Notes under the pieces: generated by a model
The model's input: the letters and a program-made list of their open reading frames with translations, nothing else
What the model was told of the DNA's origin: nothing
Databases searched by the model: none
From: JAFNAG01 sp963721405
GTDB taxonomy: Bacteria; Acidobacteriota; UBA6911
DNA length: 64,000 bases
Reading direction: 5' to 3'
Assembly: GCA_963721405.1 (NCBI GenBank)
Contig: CAVRJA010000005.1
Location: forward strand, 620,001 to 684,000
Shown here: positions 35,864 to 45,042 of the stretch, piece after piece
How positions within the stretch are numbered: the first letter of the stretch is position 1
Layout: every line of letters begins with the position of its first letter
Made by a program: the position numbers and the translations under genes

Positions 35864-37942
35864 TCAACCAGCTCGTTCAATGACTACCTGCGAAATATCG
35901 GCCACACTGAGGAACAGCCGCGCCAGCCGGCCGAGGAGAGCGAGGCGATTCCTGCGCACCGCAGGATCCTCTGCCATGACCAGCACCTGTTCGAAAAAGG
36001 CGTCCACGGCGGCGCGGAGTGAGGCCATCGCCCGCAGCGCCTCGCCGTAGTTGTGTTCCCGCCCGGCCGATTCGACCCGCGGGCGGATTTCGAGATACCC
36101 TCGCCAAAGGGCGACCTCTGCCGGATCGGTCATTCGAGAAACATCCGGCGCCTCCGAAATCGGTTCGGCTTTCGAAAGGATGTTCATGACCCTCTTAAAG
36201 CTGGTAGCGAGGGCAAGGAAATCCGGTTCCTCCCTCATCTCCTGCAGCGCCCGCATGCGTTCCACGGCGTCGAGCGGATCGTCGGCCCCGACGGCCAGGG
36301 CGCCGTTGATCGAGTCATACGCGAATCCCATTTCCTCGCAAAGAAAGCGGAGGCGTCCCTCGAAGAACTGGCCCAGCTCGGTGGCCGTCTCCGCAGAAGT
36401 GTCGCCCAGGATTTCCAGGCTCCAGCCGACGATCTGTTTGAGCGACAGGTTGATCTCGTGGTCCAGGAGAATCTTGAGGATCCCGTTCCCCTGCCTGCGG
36501 ACGGCGAACGGATCCCCTGAGCCGGTCGGGATCAAACCTATGGAAAAACAGCCGCAGACGGTGTCCAGCCGGTCCACGAGCGCCAGGACTGCTCCGCCGC
36601 GCGTGGAGGGGGACGGCGTGTTGGACGCCTTGGGCAGGTACTGTTCGTACACCGGGCGCCAGACGCCTTCGGGATAGCCTTCGGCGCGGGCGTACAGGCC
36701 GCCGACGATCCCCTGCAGATCGGTGAATTCCTTGACCATCTCGGTCACAAGATCGCATTTGAGCAGCCGTGCCGCGGTCTCGAGTTCCGGGAGCCCGCCG
36801 GCGCAGCCGGAGACTTCCGCCACCTTCGGCAGCAGCGACAGCACGCGTCGGGTCTTGTCGTGGTAGGAACCCAGCTTCTGCTGGAACAGTACGCTCCGAA
36901 GCGATTCTGACCGGTCCTGCAGCCTGGTCTTGCGATCGGTGTTCCAGAAGAACTCCGCGTCGGCGAAGCGCGCCCTGAGAACTCGCTCGTGACCGCTCCG
37001 GATTTTTCCCATTGGATCGGCGCCGAGGTTGATCACCGCCAGGAATGCCGGGAGCAGGTGACTCTGCTCATCGACAACCGAAAAATACTTCTGGTGCGCT
37101 TTCATCACGGTGATCAGGATTTCCTCGGGGAGGTCGAGGAACCGCCGGTCGAAGGCGCCGCAGATTACGGAGGGGAGTTCGTTGAGGTTGATCACCGTTT
37201 CGAGAAGATCTTCGTCGACACGGACGCGCCCTCCTGCAGCCTCTGCGGCGATCGCCAGGCCGGCGCGGATCCTGGCGCCGCGATCCTCGGGATCGACCAG
37301 CACGCCGTTGGCTTCAAGCGACTCCTTGAGCGAGGCGAAACCGGTCACCGGAATCCTCGGCTTGCCGGCGAACCGGTGCCCGGCCGTGTACCTCGATGCA
37401 ATCACGTCAGCGATCGAAAAGCGGATCACCTTGCCGGCATACAGGGCGACGATCCAGCGCACGGGGCGCGCGAAGCGGAACTTGTCCGGGCTCCAGTACA
37501 TTCCTTTCGGGAACTGGACCTTTGCGATCGCCGCCGGGATCAGGCGTTGCAGGACCCGTGAGGTCTTTTCCCCTTTTTGCCTGTGGACCGCCGAGAGGTA
37601 CTCCCCCTTCGGAGTGTTGACAATCTTGAGCCGGGCGACGGCGACCCCATTTTTTTCCGCGAAGGCTGCCGCGGCACGCGTCGGTCGGCCGTCGGCGTCA
37701 TATGCCACCCGGCGTGGCGGGCCCATGAGGGTCTCGACCAGGTCCTCCTGCCGCGCAGGGACATCGTTCAGCGTGACGATCATGCGCCGTGGTGTGTACC
37801 ACTGCGCACCGATTTCCGCGCTCAACCGTTCCGCGCGCAGTCCCTCGACCAGGTGCCGGGCGAGTTGACGCGTGGCGTTCTCCAGCATGGAAGCAGGGAT
37901 TTCCTCGGTGCCCAGTTCCAATAGCAGTTCCGCTTTATCCAT
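35864..37942 (-). CDS. glyS: Glycine--tRNA ligase beta subunit
   Basis: A 692-residue subunit of the heterotetrameric bacterial GlyRS; it binds tRNA-Gly. Starts MDKAELLLELGTEEIPASML with the family motifs WYTPRRMIVTLNDVPARQ, GMYWSPDKFRFARPVRWIVALY and VMKAHQKYFSV; the C-terminal anticodon-binding region has KRVMNILSKA. The length is normal. It follows glyQ by 9 nt and is translated together with it. ino1 follows after ~60 nt on the same strand. Confidence 0.96.
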   Translation of the reverse strand: MDKAELLLELGTEEIPASMLENATRQLARHLVEGLRAERLSAEIGAQWYTPRRMIVTLNDVPARQEDLVETLMGPPRRVAYDADGRPTRAAAAFAEKNGVAVARLKIVNTPKGEYLSAVHRQKGEKTSRVLQRLIPAAIAKVQFPKGMYWSPDKFRFARPVRWIVALYAGKVIRFSIADVIASRYTAGHRFAGKPRIPVTGFASLKESLEANGVLVDPEDRGARIRAGLAIAAEAAGGRVRVDEDLLETVINLNELPSVICGAFDRRFLDLPEEILITVMKAHQKYFSVVDEQSHLLPAFLAVINLGADPMGKIRSGHERVLRARFADAEFFWNTDRKTRLQDRSESLRSVLFQQKLGSYHDKTRRVLSLLPKVAEVSGCAGGLPELETAARLLKCDLVTEMVKEFTDLQGIVGGLYARAEGYPEGVWRPVYEQYLPKASNTPSPSTRGGAVLALVDRLDTVCGCFSIGLIPTGSGDPFAVRRQGNGILKILLDHEINLSLKQIVGWSLEILGDTSAETATELGQFFEGRLRFLCEEMGFAYDSINGALAVGADDPLDAVERMRALQEMREEPDFLALATSFKRVMNILSKAEPISEAPDVSRMTDPAEVALWRGYLEIRPRVESAGREHNYGEALRAMASLRAAVDAFFEQVLVMAEDPAVRRNRLALLGRLARLFLSVADISQVVIERAG

Positions 37943-37951
37943 AGGAAAATC

Positions 37952-38869
37952 TCAGGTGCGTTCGGACGGTTCCGGCGCTTCAGCGGCGCCGGCACTCTGG
38001 AGCAGGGGAAACTCCTGCTTCTGGCGGCTGGCCACATATCGGCGGGCGACTTCGCAGGCAAGCTGACGCACCCGCGCGATCAGCCCGACGCGTTCTGTCA
38101 CACTGATTGCCCCCCGGGAATCGAGGAGATTGAAGGTGTGAGAACATTTCAAACAGTAGTCGTATGCGGGCAGCACGAGATCGGCGGCAAGAAGCCGTTT
38201 GCACTCCTGTTCGTAGGAATCGAACAGGCTGAAAAGCATGGGGACATTCGCGGCTTCGAAATTGTATTTGGAAAACTCGACTTCTTCGCGGTGGCGCACG
38301 TCGCGATAGGTCAGACCGTCGGTCCAGATCAGGTCATAGATGCTGTCGACTTCGGCGATGAATGTGCCGATGCGTTCCAGGCCATAGGTGATCTCGCAGC
38401 TCACCGGGTCGAGGTCGATCCCGCCGGCCTGCTGAAAATAAGTGAACTGCGTGATTTCGAGCCCGTCGAGAAGGACCTGCCAGCCGATGCCCCAGGCCCC
38501 GAGCGTAGGCGACTCCCAGTTGTCCTCCTCGAAGCGCAGATCGTGTTCGCGCAGGTCGATCCCGAGAGCTTCCAGGCTCCGGAGGTAGAGATCCTGGGAT
38601 TCGCGGGGCGCCGGCTTGAGGATTACCTGATACTGATAGTGCTTCTGCACACGGTTCGGATTGTCGCCGTAGCGCCCGTCGGCCGGCCGGCGCGACGGCA
38701 TCACGTAGCCCACGCGATAGGGCTCCGGCCCCAACACCCTGAGAAAAGTTTCAGGCGCCATGGTGCCGGCGCCCACTTCGAGGTCGTACGGTTGCTGCAG
38801 AGCACAGCCCTGGCGATCCCAGTACTGCTGCAGTGTCAGAATGATCTGCTGAAAGTTCTTCTTTTGCAT
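37952..38869 (-). CDS. glyQ: Glycine--tRNA ligase alpha subunit
   Basis: A 305-residue catalytic subunit of class II GlyRS. Motifs: NFQQIILTLQQYWDRQGC, QQPYDLEVGAGTMAPETFLR, GPEPYRVGYVMPSRRPADGRYG, GWQVLLDGLEITQFTYFQQ, and the C-terminal SRGAISVTERVGLIARVRQLA. I start at ATG 38869 (MQKKNFQQ) because the preceding 18 residues of the open frame are unlike the family. A 50-nt near-perfect palindrome lies at 38905-38954 just upstream. Confidence 0.96.
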   Translation of the reverse strand: MQKKNFQQIILTLQQYWDRQGCALQQPYDLEVGAGTMAPETFLRVLGPEPYRVGYVMPSRRPADGRYGDNPNRVQKHYQYQVILKPAPRESQDLYLRSLEALGIDLREHDLRFEEDNWESPTLGAWGIGWQVLLDGLEITQFTYFQQAGGIDLDPVSCEITYGLERIGTFIAEVDSIYDLIWTDGLTYRDVRHREEVEFSKYNFEAANVPMLFSLFDSYEQECKRLLAADLVLPAYDYCLKCSHTFNLLDSRGAISVTERVGLIARVRQLACEVARRYVASRQKQEFPLLQSAGAAEAPEPSERT

Positions 38870-38904
38870 AAAATCCAACCGGAACGAACCAATGGCGGGA
38901 ATCG

Positions 38905-38954
38905 CGAAACACACGAAAATCACCAGACCGGTCTGGTGATTTTCGTCTGTTTCG
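38905..38954. repeat. Loop-less 50-nt palindrome upstream of glyQ
   Basis: The core 38914-38945 is a perfect palindrome (CGAAAATCACCAGACC then its complement). Flanks CGAAACACA / TCTGTTTCG extend it to 38905-38954 with one mismatched pair. No T-run follows on either strand. It sits between the recO stop and the glyQ start. Confidence 0.85.
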
Positions 38955-39001
38955 TAGTCCCATCAGGCTCCAGGATGTTTCCCCACGAAGTCAGCAACCG
39001 A

Positions 39002-39757
39002 TCAACGGGCGCCGCGCAACACCTCCTTCAAGGTGAGATAGGACTTGAGTCGTTTCTCCAGGTGCCACTCGATCAATTTCTGGGCCAGTCGCTCCAACTC
39101 GCGCACGTCGGCGTCGGGCGACTGTCGGGAGACGAACTCCAGGGGAGAGATCCCCAGAATTACGTGCAGCACGCGCAGAGAGTCGGAATCGATTCGAATT
39201 CCCCGATTTTCCGCACATTCCCGGCATCGTCCCTGACCGGCTTCCACCCAGGCATAAAACCCATCATCTTTAACACATTTGCCGCAACCCGAGCAATAGT
39301 CATAATAGGGAAGCCAGCCGTTGAGCTTCAGCGCCCAGAGCTCGAAATAGCGCAGCAGCGCCTCGCTCATGCCCTGCTGCTCCCCAGCCGCAAGGACAGC
39401 CAGGAGCAGCCGGAAAAGCAGCGGATTGGGACTATTTTCCGGGACCAGCTCCTGGGACAATTCCGCGAGATAGGTGAAACCGTAGATCTGTTCCAGCGTT
39501 GGATTTTTGCCCAGGTAAGCATGGATGATTTCGCACTGCCAGATGCGGCCCAGATCGGCGCCCTCTTTGGCATAGAACTGCAGGCGCACGTGGGTGAGCG
39601 GTTCCAGGCACCCGCCCAGCCTGCTGCGGGGCTTCTTGGCGCCCGGGGCCACTGACCGAAGCGTCCCGTGCTCGCGGGTGAGCAGCACAATGATCCGGTC
39701 CGCTTCGGACAGGGAATATTGCCTCAGGACGATGGCTTCAGCTTCACGGGTTGGCAT
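39002..39757 (-). CDS. recO: DNA repair protein RecO
   Basis: A 251-residue recombination mediator that helps RecA displace SSB (RecFOR pathway). The N-terminal OB fold starts PTREAEAIVLRQYSLSEADRIIVLLTREHG; a helical domain follows and a four-cysteine zinc motif is present (YCSGCGKCV ... GRCRECAE, about residues 148-180). The length is typical. Its start overlaps the preceding lipoprotein gene by 14 nt, so the two are coupled. Confidence 0.94.
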   Translation of the reverse strand: MPTREAEAIVLRQYSLSEADRIIVLLTREHGTLRSVAPGAKKPRSRLGGCLEPLTHVRLQFYAKEGADLGRIWQCEIIHAYLGKNPTLEQIYGFTYLAELSQELVPENSPNPLLFRLLLAVLAAGEQQGMSEALLRYFELWALKLNGWLPYYDYCSGCGKCVKDDGFYAWVEAGQGRCRECAENRGIRIDSDSLRVLHVILGISPLEFVSRQSPDADVRELERLAQKLIEWHLEKRLKSYLTLKEVLRGAR

Positions 39758-40370
39758 GGGTGAGGGTGATTTCCATGGTGGCGGAACGCTGGTCCACGAG
39801 GAGGCCCCGCGCTACGAGAGTTGCGCCGCGATCCCAACCGGCGGCCATGCCAGGGTCCATTTGAAAGAACACGAAACCACCAAGAACCCCGGCGGGCTCA
39901 ATCGAGCCCTTCTTGATCACGGTCTGCTCGAACTCCAGGCGCGCCTTGCTGTCCCTTGCGGCCGAAACCATGCGGATGTGGTGCGCAGAGTAGTATCGTT
40001 CGAACACTTTCGTCACGCTCAAGGCCGGGAATCTGCTGCCCCCGGTCCGGAGAAACCACGATCCCGGGTCGATTGCGAGGTTCGATTTGCTCTCATTCCT
40101 GACCTCGACGTACAGGGCCACTATCCCGATCTTCGGGAGATCGTCGTCGAACAGCCGCAGGTACTCGTCTTCCTTCACCAGGGGTCGGACGCCGATGTCG
40201 ATGCCGTTCGAGCTTTTGTGGATGTATTCCTGCTCCGGGAACCAGGGCGCCTTGAGCGGCGGCCGCACCTGCAGCGTGGCGCAGGATGAAAGCACGATGG
40301 CCAGCGCGGAAATCAGAATTGCCGGCTCCATGAGCCGCTTTGCCAGTACACCGGCGAAACCGGTCCTCAT
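39744..40370 (-). CDS. Predicted lipoprotein of unknown function
   Basis: A 208-residue protein with a signal peptide ending in the clear lipobox LSSC (Cys30). Downstream it is a mixed alpha/beta soluble domain containing GIVALYVEVRNESKSNLAIDPGSWFLR, which resembles beta-sandwich envelope domains that carry a conserved VxVxNxS strand, and a hydrophobic GVLGGFVFFQM segment. I do not recognise the family. The ATG at 40370 has GGAAG 5 nt upstream; the ATG at 40388 is less well placed. It overlaps recO, suggesting co-expression. Confidence 0.75.
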   Translation of the reverse strand: MRTGFAGVLAKRLMEPAILISALAIVLSSCATLQVRPPLKAPWFPEQEYIHKSSNGIDIGVRPLVKEDEYLRLFDDDLPKIGIVALYVEVRNESKSNLAIDPGSWFLRTGGSRFPALSVTKVFERYYSAHHIRMVSAARDSKARLEFEQTVIKKGSIEPAGVLGGFVFFQMDPGMAAGWDRGATLVARGLLVDQRSATMEITLTHANP

Positions 40371-40548
40371 TTTACTTCCTGTCCGCAATCCCGCCGTCCT
40401 TTGCAGTGGACACCCTCTTCAGCCCAGTCTCCTCACAGGCCCTTACGGCCGGCTTCGGAACACCTGCACACCCGGCGGCTTCGTACCGGAGTCGCTACCG
40501 AAAGTGCGGGCTGAGGCCCGCGGCCACACGAAAAATCGCCGATGCGAC
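40371..40548. repeat. Short gap with fragments of dispersed repeats
   Basis: Contains CAGTGGACACCCTCTTCAGC (~40406-40425), resembling the outermost arms of the nested element at 12445/13253; a CGGAGTCGCTACCGAAAGTG motif resembling one near 24010; and a half copy of the GGGCTGAAGCCCGC-type element (~40504-40530). No gene or promoter is seen. Confidence 0.55.
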
Positions 40549-41343
40549 TCAGTGGTCTTCGATCGGTGTATGGAGGTGGATCTCTTCCGGCGCGCGCCGG
40601 TGGTGGCGCACGAAGGAATACAGCCGCGCTACAGGCCCCGATGAGGCATAACCCGACGCCAGCAGAAGCAGGGTCCAGTCGGAGAAATTGTAAATCAGGG
40701 CTACCAGGAAGGCGATCAACAGAATCGTGAAGTGCGACTTCCGCCCGATCGTGAGATTTTTGAGGCTGTTGTATTTAAATGTGCTGATCATCAGGAACGC
40801 CAGCACGAAGACGGTCGCGACCAGGATCCCCGCGCCCAGCCGGGTTGAAACGGGTTCCACGTAGAAGTGGACGATCGCCGCGATCGTCCCGCCTCCGGCC
40901 GGAATCGGCAGGCCGACGAAGTGCTTGAACCGCCCGGCCTGAACGTTGAAACGCGCCAGCCGCATGGCGCCGCAGATCGTGAAAGTGAAAGCCGCGATCC
41001 AGCCCAGCTGGTAATTCAGCTTTGTCAGGCCCCAGCAGAAAGCCAGGATCGAGGGGGCGATACCGAAGGAAATCACATCCGCCAGTGAGTCAAGTTGAAG
41101 ACCGAAGCCGCTGGTCGAATTCGTCAGCCTTGCGATCTTGCCGTCGAGCGTGTCAAGAATGATGGCAGCCCCGATCGCCTCTGCGGCGTGATCGAAGTTG
41201 CCATGCATGGTTGCGACGATCGCGTAGAATCCGCAGAAAATATTGCCGACGGTGAACAGGCTGGGCAGAATAAAAACGCTTCGGCCCAGGCGGCGCCTGG
41301 GCTGTTCCACGCCGTTCTCGAGAAACTGCGCCTTGGACTTCAT
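40549..41343 (-). CDS. pssA: CDP-diacylglycerol--serine O-phosphatidyltransferase
   Basis: A 264-residue integral membrane enzyme making phosphatidylserine from CDP-diacylglycerol and serine. The CDP-alcohol phosphatidyltransferase signature is visible at about residues 67-95: ILDTLDGKIARL followed by GFGLQLDSLADVISFG (D-x-x-D-G-x-x-A-R ... G-x-x-x-D-x-x-x-D). Several hydrophobic segments follow. It begins directly after the psd stop, so psd and pssA form one unit and supply phosphatidylethanolamine. Confidence 0.93.
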   Translation of the reverse strand: MKSKAQFLENGVEQPRRRLGRSVFILPSLFTVGNIFCGFYAIVATMHGNFDHAAEAIGAAIILDTLDGKIARLTNSTSGFGLQLDSLADVISFGIAPSILAFCWGLTKLNYQLGWIAAFTFTICGAMRLARFNVQAGRFKHFVGLPIPAGGGTIAAIVHFYVEPVSTRLGAGILVATVFVLAFLMISTFKYNSLKNLTIGRKSHFTILLIAFLVALIYNFSDWTLLLLASGYASSGPVARLYSFVRHHRRAPEEIHLHTPIEDH

Positions 41344-41976
41344 TCAGATGACCTCGCCGATCACTGAGCTGCCCCCTTTGACCCTTTCGCCGACCTTGAC
41401 GAGAATCCTGACTTCCCTGGGGAGTATGACATCGACCCGCGACCCGAAGCGAATCAGCCCGAAGAGTTCCCCTCTCTCCAGTGCATTCCCTTGCGTCCTC
41501 CAGCATATCACGCGGCGCGCGATGAGACCGGCAATTTGCTTCACAACGACGCGGATTCGCGCGCCCCGGATCGTAAGGATGTTCTGTTCGTTTACGCGGG
41601 AGGCTTCGTCGTCAAATGCGACCTTGAACTTTCCCCGCTTGTATTCCAGCCGTTCGAGTTCTCCCTTGATCGGAGAGCGAGTGACGTGAACGTCAAAAAT
41701 ATTGAGAAAAATGCTGAGGTTCTGCCTGCCGGGAGGTTCGCCCGCAACGTCGGGGATCTGTGACACCCTGACGACCTTGCCGTCTGCCGGCGAAACCACG
41801 AGGTGCTCTCCAGGCGGGATCGTCCGTGCCGGGTTGCGGAAGAAATATGCGACGAAGCACGTCAGGACCAGGAGAACCACCGCCGGAACGCCCAGGCCGA
41901 AAAACAGGCAAACCGCGATCAGGCCCAACATGGGGATTATGAATAAATAGGCGTCCTTGATCATTGCAGATTTCAT
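41344..41976 (-). CDS. psd: Phosphatidylserine decarboxylase (short Psd family form)
   Basis: A 210-residue membrane protein converting phosphatidylserine to phosphatidylethanolamine. Two N-terminal membrane segments (LFIIPMLGLIAVCLFFGLG, VVLLVLTCFVAYFFRNP) precede the catalytic domain with VVSPADGKVV, FLNIFDVHVTRSPIKG, and the self-cleavage Gly-Ser in LIRFGSRVDV that yields the pyruvoyl group. This is the short archaeal-like PSD type common outside enterobacteria. The start is uncertain between 42012, 41976 and 41964; none has a strong ribosome site. Confidence 0.9.
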   Translation of the reverse strand: MKSAMIKDAYLFIIPMLGLIAVCLFFGLGVPAVVLLVLTCFVAYFFRNPARTIPPGEHLVVSPADGKVVRVSQIPDVAGEPPGRQNLSIFLNIFDVHVTRSPIKGELERLEYKRGKFKVAFDDEASRVNEQNILTIRGARIRVVVKQIAGLIARRVICWRTQGNALERGELFGLIRFGSRVDVILPREVRILVKVGERVKGGSSVIGEVI

Positions 41977-42069
41977 AGCCGGTCGCGGAGGCAACAATGA
42001 TCCCAATGGCACCTGACTCGGAATCCCGAATGCCCGTCCACCTACCCGTGATGGAGATTGCTCGGAAAA

Positions 42070-42315
42070 TCAGGAACTCGCCTTCGCTTCCTTCCGATAC
42101 TTTTGAACGATGGAATACATCTGATCTTTCAACAGGAGCTTCCTCTTTTTCAGCATGATCTCCTGAAGCCGCTCCTCGTCACTGAGATGATGTCGTCGAT
42201 GCAACTGGGCGAGCTGCTCATCGTAGGACTGGTGTTCTGCCGCCAGCTTTCTGAATTGGTCGTCCTGCGAAAGCAACTGTTCGCGGAGTTCTGCCTCGCC
42301 GATCGTTACGCTCAT
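42070..42315 (-). CDS. YdcH family protein (DUF465)
   Basis: An 81-residue, largely helical protein with the YdcH/DUF465 pattern: FRKLAAEHQSYDEQLAQL followed by EERLQEIMLKKRKLLLKDQM. The family is widespread and its function is unknown. It lies between ddl and psd on the same strand with short gaps on both sides. Confidence 0.8.
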   Translation of the reverse strand: MSVTIGEAELREQLLSQDDQFRKLAAEHQSYDEQLAQLHRRHHLSDEERLQEIMLKKRKLLLKDQMYSIVQKYRKEAKASS

Positions 42316-42416
42316 AGCGGTTACCCTCCTCCCGTACCTATGAAGGTCTCAGTTTCAAACGGTCAAAGAACCAAAAACCGTGCCAGGTATTTACAACGTT
42401 ATCACAAACAGATCCG

Positions 42417-43535
42417 TCAAGTGACTGCGAACTCGCTGTGCTTCGCCCGCTCCGAGTGGCGCTCCATTCCGAGATCCACCAGCCTGCGGATCAGGCGGTT
42501 AAACGGCACGCCGCAGGCCTCCCAGAGCTTGGGATACATGCTGATCGATGTGAATCCAGGCATCGTGTTGATCTCGTTGAGCCAGACCACTCCCGTCCGG
42601 CGCTCGAGAAAAAAATCGACCCGCGCAAGGCCGGACCCTTCGATCGCTTTGAAGGCACGCAGCGCCAGATCCCTGACTTCTTCGGCCGTCCGTTGATCGA
42701 TGTCGGCCGGTATCTCCACGCGGCTGTCCGGATTGACGTACTTGGCGGAGTAGTCATAAAACTCGCACGCCGGCAGAATCTCGCCAACCACGGAAGCTTC
42801 GGGAAGGTCGTTGCCGAGAATCGCGCATTCCAATTCCCTGGCATCGATGCCTTTTTCGATGATGACCTTGCGGTCGTAGCGTGAGGACGCCAGGACGGCG
42901 TTGTCAAACTCGGAGATGTCGTGGATCTTGAACACCCCTACGGAAGATCCGAGGTTCGCCGGCTTGGAAAACATCGGGTAGCCGAACCGTGCTTCGGCTT
43001 CGTGGCGGATGCTCGCCAGGCGGTCCGCCAGGCCGTAGGAACTCTCCGCCAGGAATGGGACGATGGGCAGGGACGCGTGGGCGAACAGTCTTTTCATGAC
43101 GTCCTTGTCCATGCCGACGGCCGATGCCAGGACCCCGCAGCCCACGTATGGGAGGCCGGCGATTTCCAGCAGGCCCTGGATCGTGCCGTCTTCGCCATAA
43201 GGGCCGTGCAGCAGAGGAAAGATGATCTCAGGCGCCCGCTCCGAATCGACTCCGGCAAATAACGCGGCAGCCGGCGGCCCCGGCGCCGCGGCGTCCGTGC
43301 CGCAGAGAGTCACCCGGTTTCGAAGGTCGTCCGGGAGCATGGAGCGCAGCTCTCCGGAAGTAGCGAACCTGCCGGCTCTGGTGAGGCCGATGGCGCTGAT
43401 TTCGAATTCGCCGGGATCGAGCGCGCGCATCACCGAGGCGGCCGAGGATAGTGAAACTTCATGTTCGCCGGATTTCCCGCCGAACAGCACTCCCAGTCGT
43501 ATCTTATGATTCCTTCCTGTCATTTCCGTTGCCAT
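42417..43535 (-). CDS. ddl: D-alanine--D-alanine ligase
   Basis: A 372-residue ATP-grasp ligase making the D-Ala-D-Ala dipeptide for peptidoglycan. N-terminal RLGVLFGGKSGEHEVSLSSA, HGPYGEDGTIQGLLEIAGLPYVG in the first domain, then KPANLGSSVGVFKI, and the ATP/Mg site ARVDFFLERRTGVVWLNEINTMPGFT. These match the Ddl family closely. The start is either 43535 or 43523 (MTGRNHKIRL); both overlap the end of phoH, showing coupling. Glycine or lactate variants cannot be read from this. Confidence 0.93.
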   Translation of the reverse strand: MATEMTGRNHKIRLGVLFGGKSGEHEVSLSSAASVMRALDPGEFEISAIGLTRAGRFATSGELRSMLPDDLRNRVTLCGTDAAAPGPPAAALFAGVDSERAPEIIFPLLHGPYGEDGTIQGLLEIAGLPYVGCGVLASAVGMDKDVMKRLFAHASLPIVPFLAESSYGLADRLASIRHEAEARFGYPMFSKPANLGSSVGVFKIHDISEFDNAVLASSRYDRKVIIEKGIDARELECAILGNDLPEASVVGEILPACEFYDYSAKYVNPDSRVEIPADIDQRTAEEVRDLALRAFKAIEGSGLARVDFFLERRTGVVWLNEINTMPGFTSISMYPKLWEACGVPFNRLIRRLVDLGMERHSERAKHSEFAVT

Positions 43536-44490
43536 TTGAAGCCGCTTCGTTCTCCGCGTGCTGCTGATAGGCTTTGATGATTAACCGGACAAGATGATGC
43601 CGGACGACATCGCTCTCGTTGAAGTAACAAAAGGCCAATCCTTCCACTTCACTGAGGATCTGCCTGGCCTCGACCAGCCCTGAATTGCGGCCGAACGGAA
43701 GGTCTATCTGCGTGACATCCCCCGTGATGACCGCCTTGGAATGAAGGCCGATGCGGGTCAAAAACATCTTCATCTGCTCCGAGGTCGTATTTTGAGCCTC
43801 GTCCAGGATGATGAAGGCGTCGTTAAGAGTTCTCCCCCTCATGAACGCAAGGGGCGCAATTTCGATGACTCCCGTTTCCATGTACCGCTGGATTTTTTCC
43901 GACTCCATCAGGATGTAGAGCGCATCGTAAAGCGGCCGGAGATAAGGATCGATCTTCGCCTCCAGGTCCCCGGGCAGGAAACCGAGCTTCTCTCCCGCCT
44001 CGACTGCCGGGCGGGTCAGAATGATGCGTGTGACTGTCTTTTCGAGCAGGTAGGTCAGCGCCATGGCCACGGCCAGGAATGTCTTGCCGGTACCCCCGGG
44101 TCCAATGCCGAACACGATGTCGTTCTGCCGGATCGCCTCGACATAGCGGCGCTGATTCAGACTCTTGGGCGTCACCTGGCGCTTCCCCGCTGCGAGCAGC
44201 TGCATTTTCGGAAAGAAGTCGTGCAGGGACAGTGCGGCATCCTCTGCGATCTGCTTGAATGCCGACTTGAGATCTCCGTTGCTGATGTTGTGTCCCTGGT
44301 CGACCAGGCCGGAAAAATCAACGAGGATGCGCTCGAGGAGGTTGACGTTGTCCTCTTCTCCATCGATGGCAAGCAAAGAATCCCGTGCCTGGATGGTCAC
44401 TGCAAAAAGGTTTTCCAAAAACCGGACATTCTCGTCGAGGGGGCCAAACAGCAGCTGCAGGCTGCGATCCGATAGAAGAACTTTTTTCAT
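43504..44490 (-). CDS. PhoH-like ATPase
   Basis: A 328-residue protein with an N-terminal ~100-residue domain containing KKVLLSDRSLQLLFGPLDENVRFLEN and a PhoH ATPase core: GIGPGGTGKTFLAVAMAL (Walker A, near residue 130), RPAVEAGEKLGFLPGDL, and AFIILDEAQNTTSEQMKMFLTRIG (Walker B). PhoH proteins are linked to RNA processing, often beside ybeY; here ybeY is absent and ddl follows with overlap. It is the first gene of the long minus-strand run. Confidence 0.92.
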   Translation of the reverse strand: MKKVLLSDRSLQLLFGPLDENVRFLENLFAVTIQARDSLLAIDGEEDNVNLLERILVDFSGLVDQGHNISNGDLKSAFKQIAEDAALSLHDFFPKMQLLAAGKRQVTPKSLNQRRYVEAIRQNDIVFGIGPGGTGKTFLAVAMALTYLLEKTVTRIILTRPAVEAGEKLGFLPGDLEAKIDPYLRPLYDALYILMESEKIQRYMETGVIEIAPLAFMRGRTLNDAFIILDEAQNTTSEQMKMFLTRIGLHSKAVITGDVTQIDLPFGRNSGLVEARQILSEVEGLAFCYFNESDVVRHHLVRLIIKAYQQHAENEAASNGNGNDRKES

Positions 44491-44642
44491 CTAAGGGCTG
44501 ACTTGACCTCCCGAAGGATATCAGATTGGGGAAGGACCGGAGCGGTCCTCGAAACGGCGGGGCACACCACATCGACTCTTATGCGCATGTCTACCAGCAT
44601 TTTAGGCTGCCGTTACTTCCAATGTCAATGCTAAAATACCAT

Positions 44643-44671
44643 TTGACTTCCAGGATAACTCCTTGTATCAT
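44643..44671 (+). promoter_or_regulatory. Sigma70-type promoter for rpsT
   Basis: TTGACT (44643-44648), a 17-nt spacer and TATCAT (44666-44671). The leader to the rpsT ATG is ~60 nt. Confidence 0.65.
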
Positions 44672-44736
44672 AAGGTTTTTTGCTGGATGTCAGGATCGGC
44701 TGGACGGACATTGACAACTGTTAAGGAGTGGCAGGG

Positions 44737-45018
44737 ATGGCGAATCACGCGTCGGCGCTAAAGGCGCACCGCCAGAGCATAAGGCGAAAGAATCGAAATC
44801 GAAGCGACCGCAGCGCTTTGCGGACGGCTTTGAAAACCTTCACCGACAAACTTGGTGAAGGCAAGAATGACGAAGCGAAGGGTGCATTGCCGGATATTTA
44901 TGCCGAGGTCGACACCGCGGTGCGCAAAGGCGTCTTAAGCGAGAATGCTGCCGCTCGGCACAAATCACGCCTTTCCAAGCATTTGAACGCTGCAATCGCG
45001 CAATCTTCCAACAAGTAA
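44737..45018 (+). CDS. rpsT: 30S ribosomal protein S20
   Basis: A 93-residue basic protein of the small ribosomal subunit that binds 16S rRNA. It reads MANHASALKAHRQSIRRKNRN, then the conserved LRTALKTF and a C-terminal GVLSENAAARHKSRLSKHLN, as in the bacterial S20 family. AAGGAG (44723-44728) lies 8 nt before the ATG. It is monocistronic and converges with holA. It has an Ala-rich tail. Confidence 0.96.
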   Translation: MANHASALKAHRQSIRRKNRNRSDRSALRTALKTFTDKLGEGKNDEAKGALPDIYAEVDTAVRKGVLSENAAARHKSRLSKHLNAAIAQSSNK

Positions 45019-45042
45019 TCCGCGAATGCGGGACCGCCGCAC

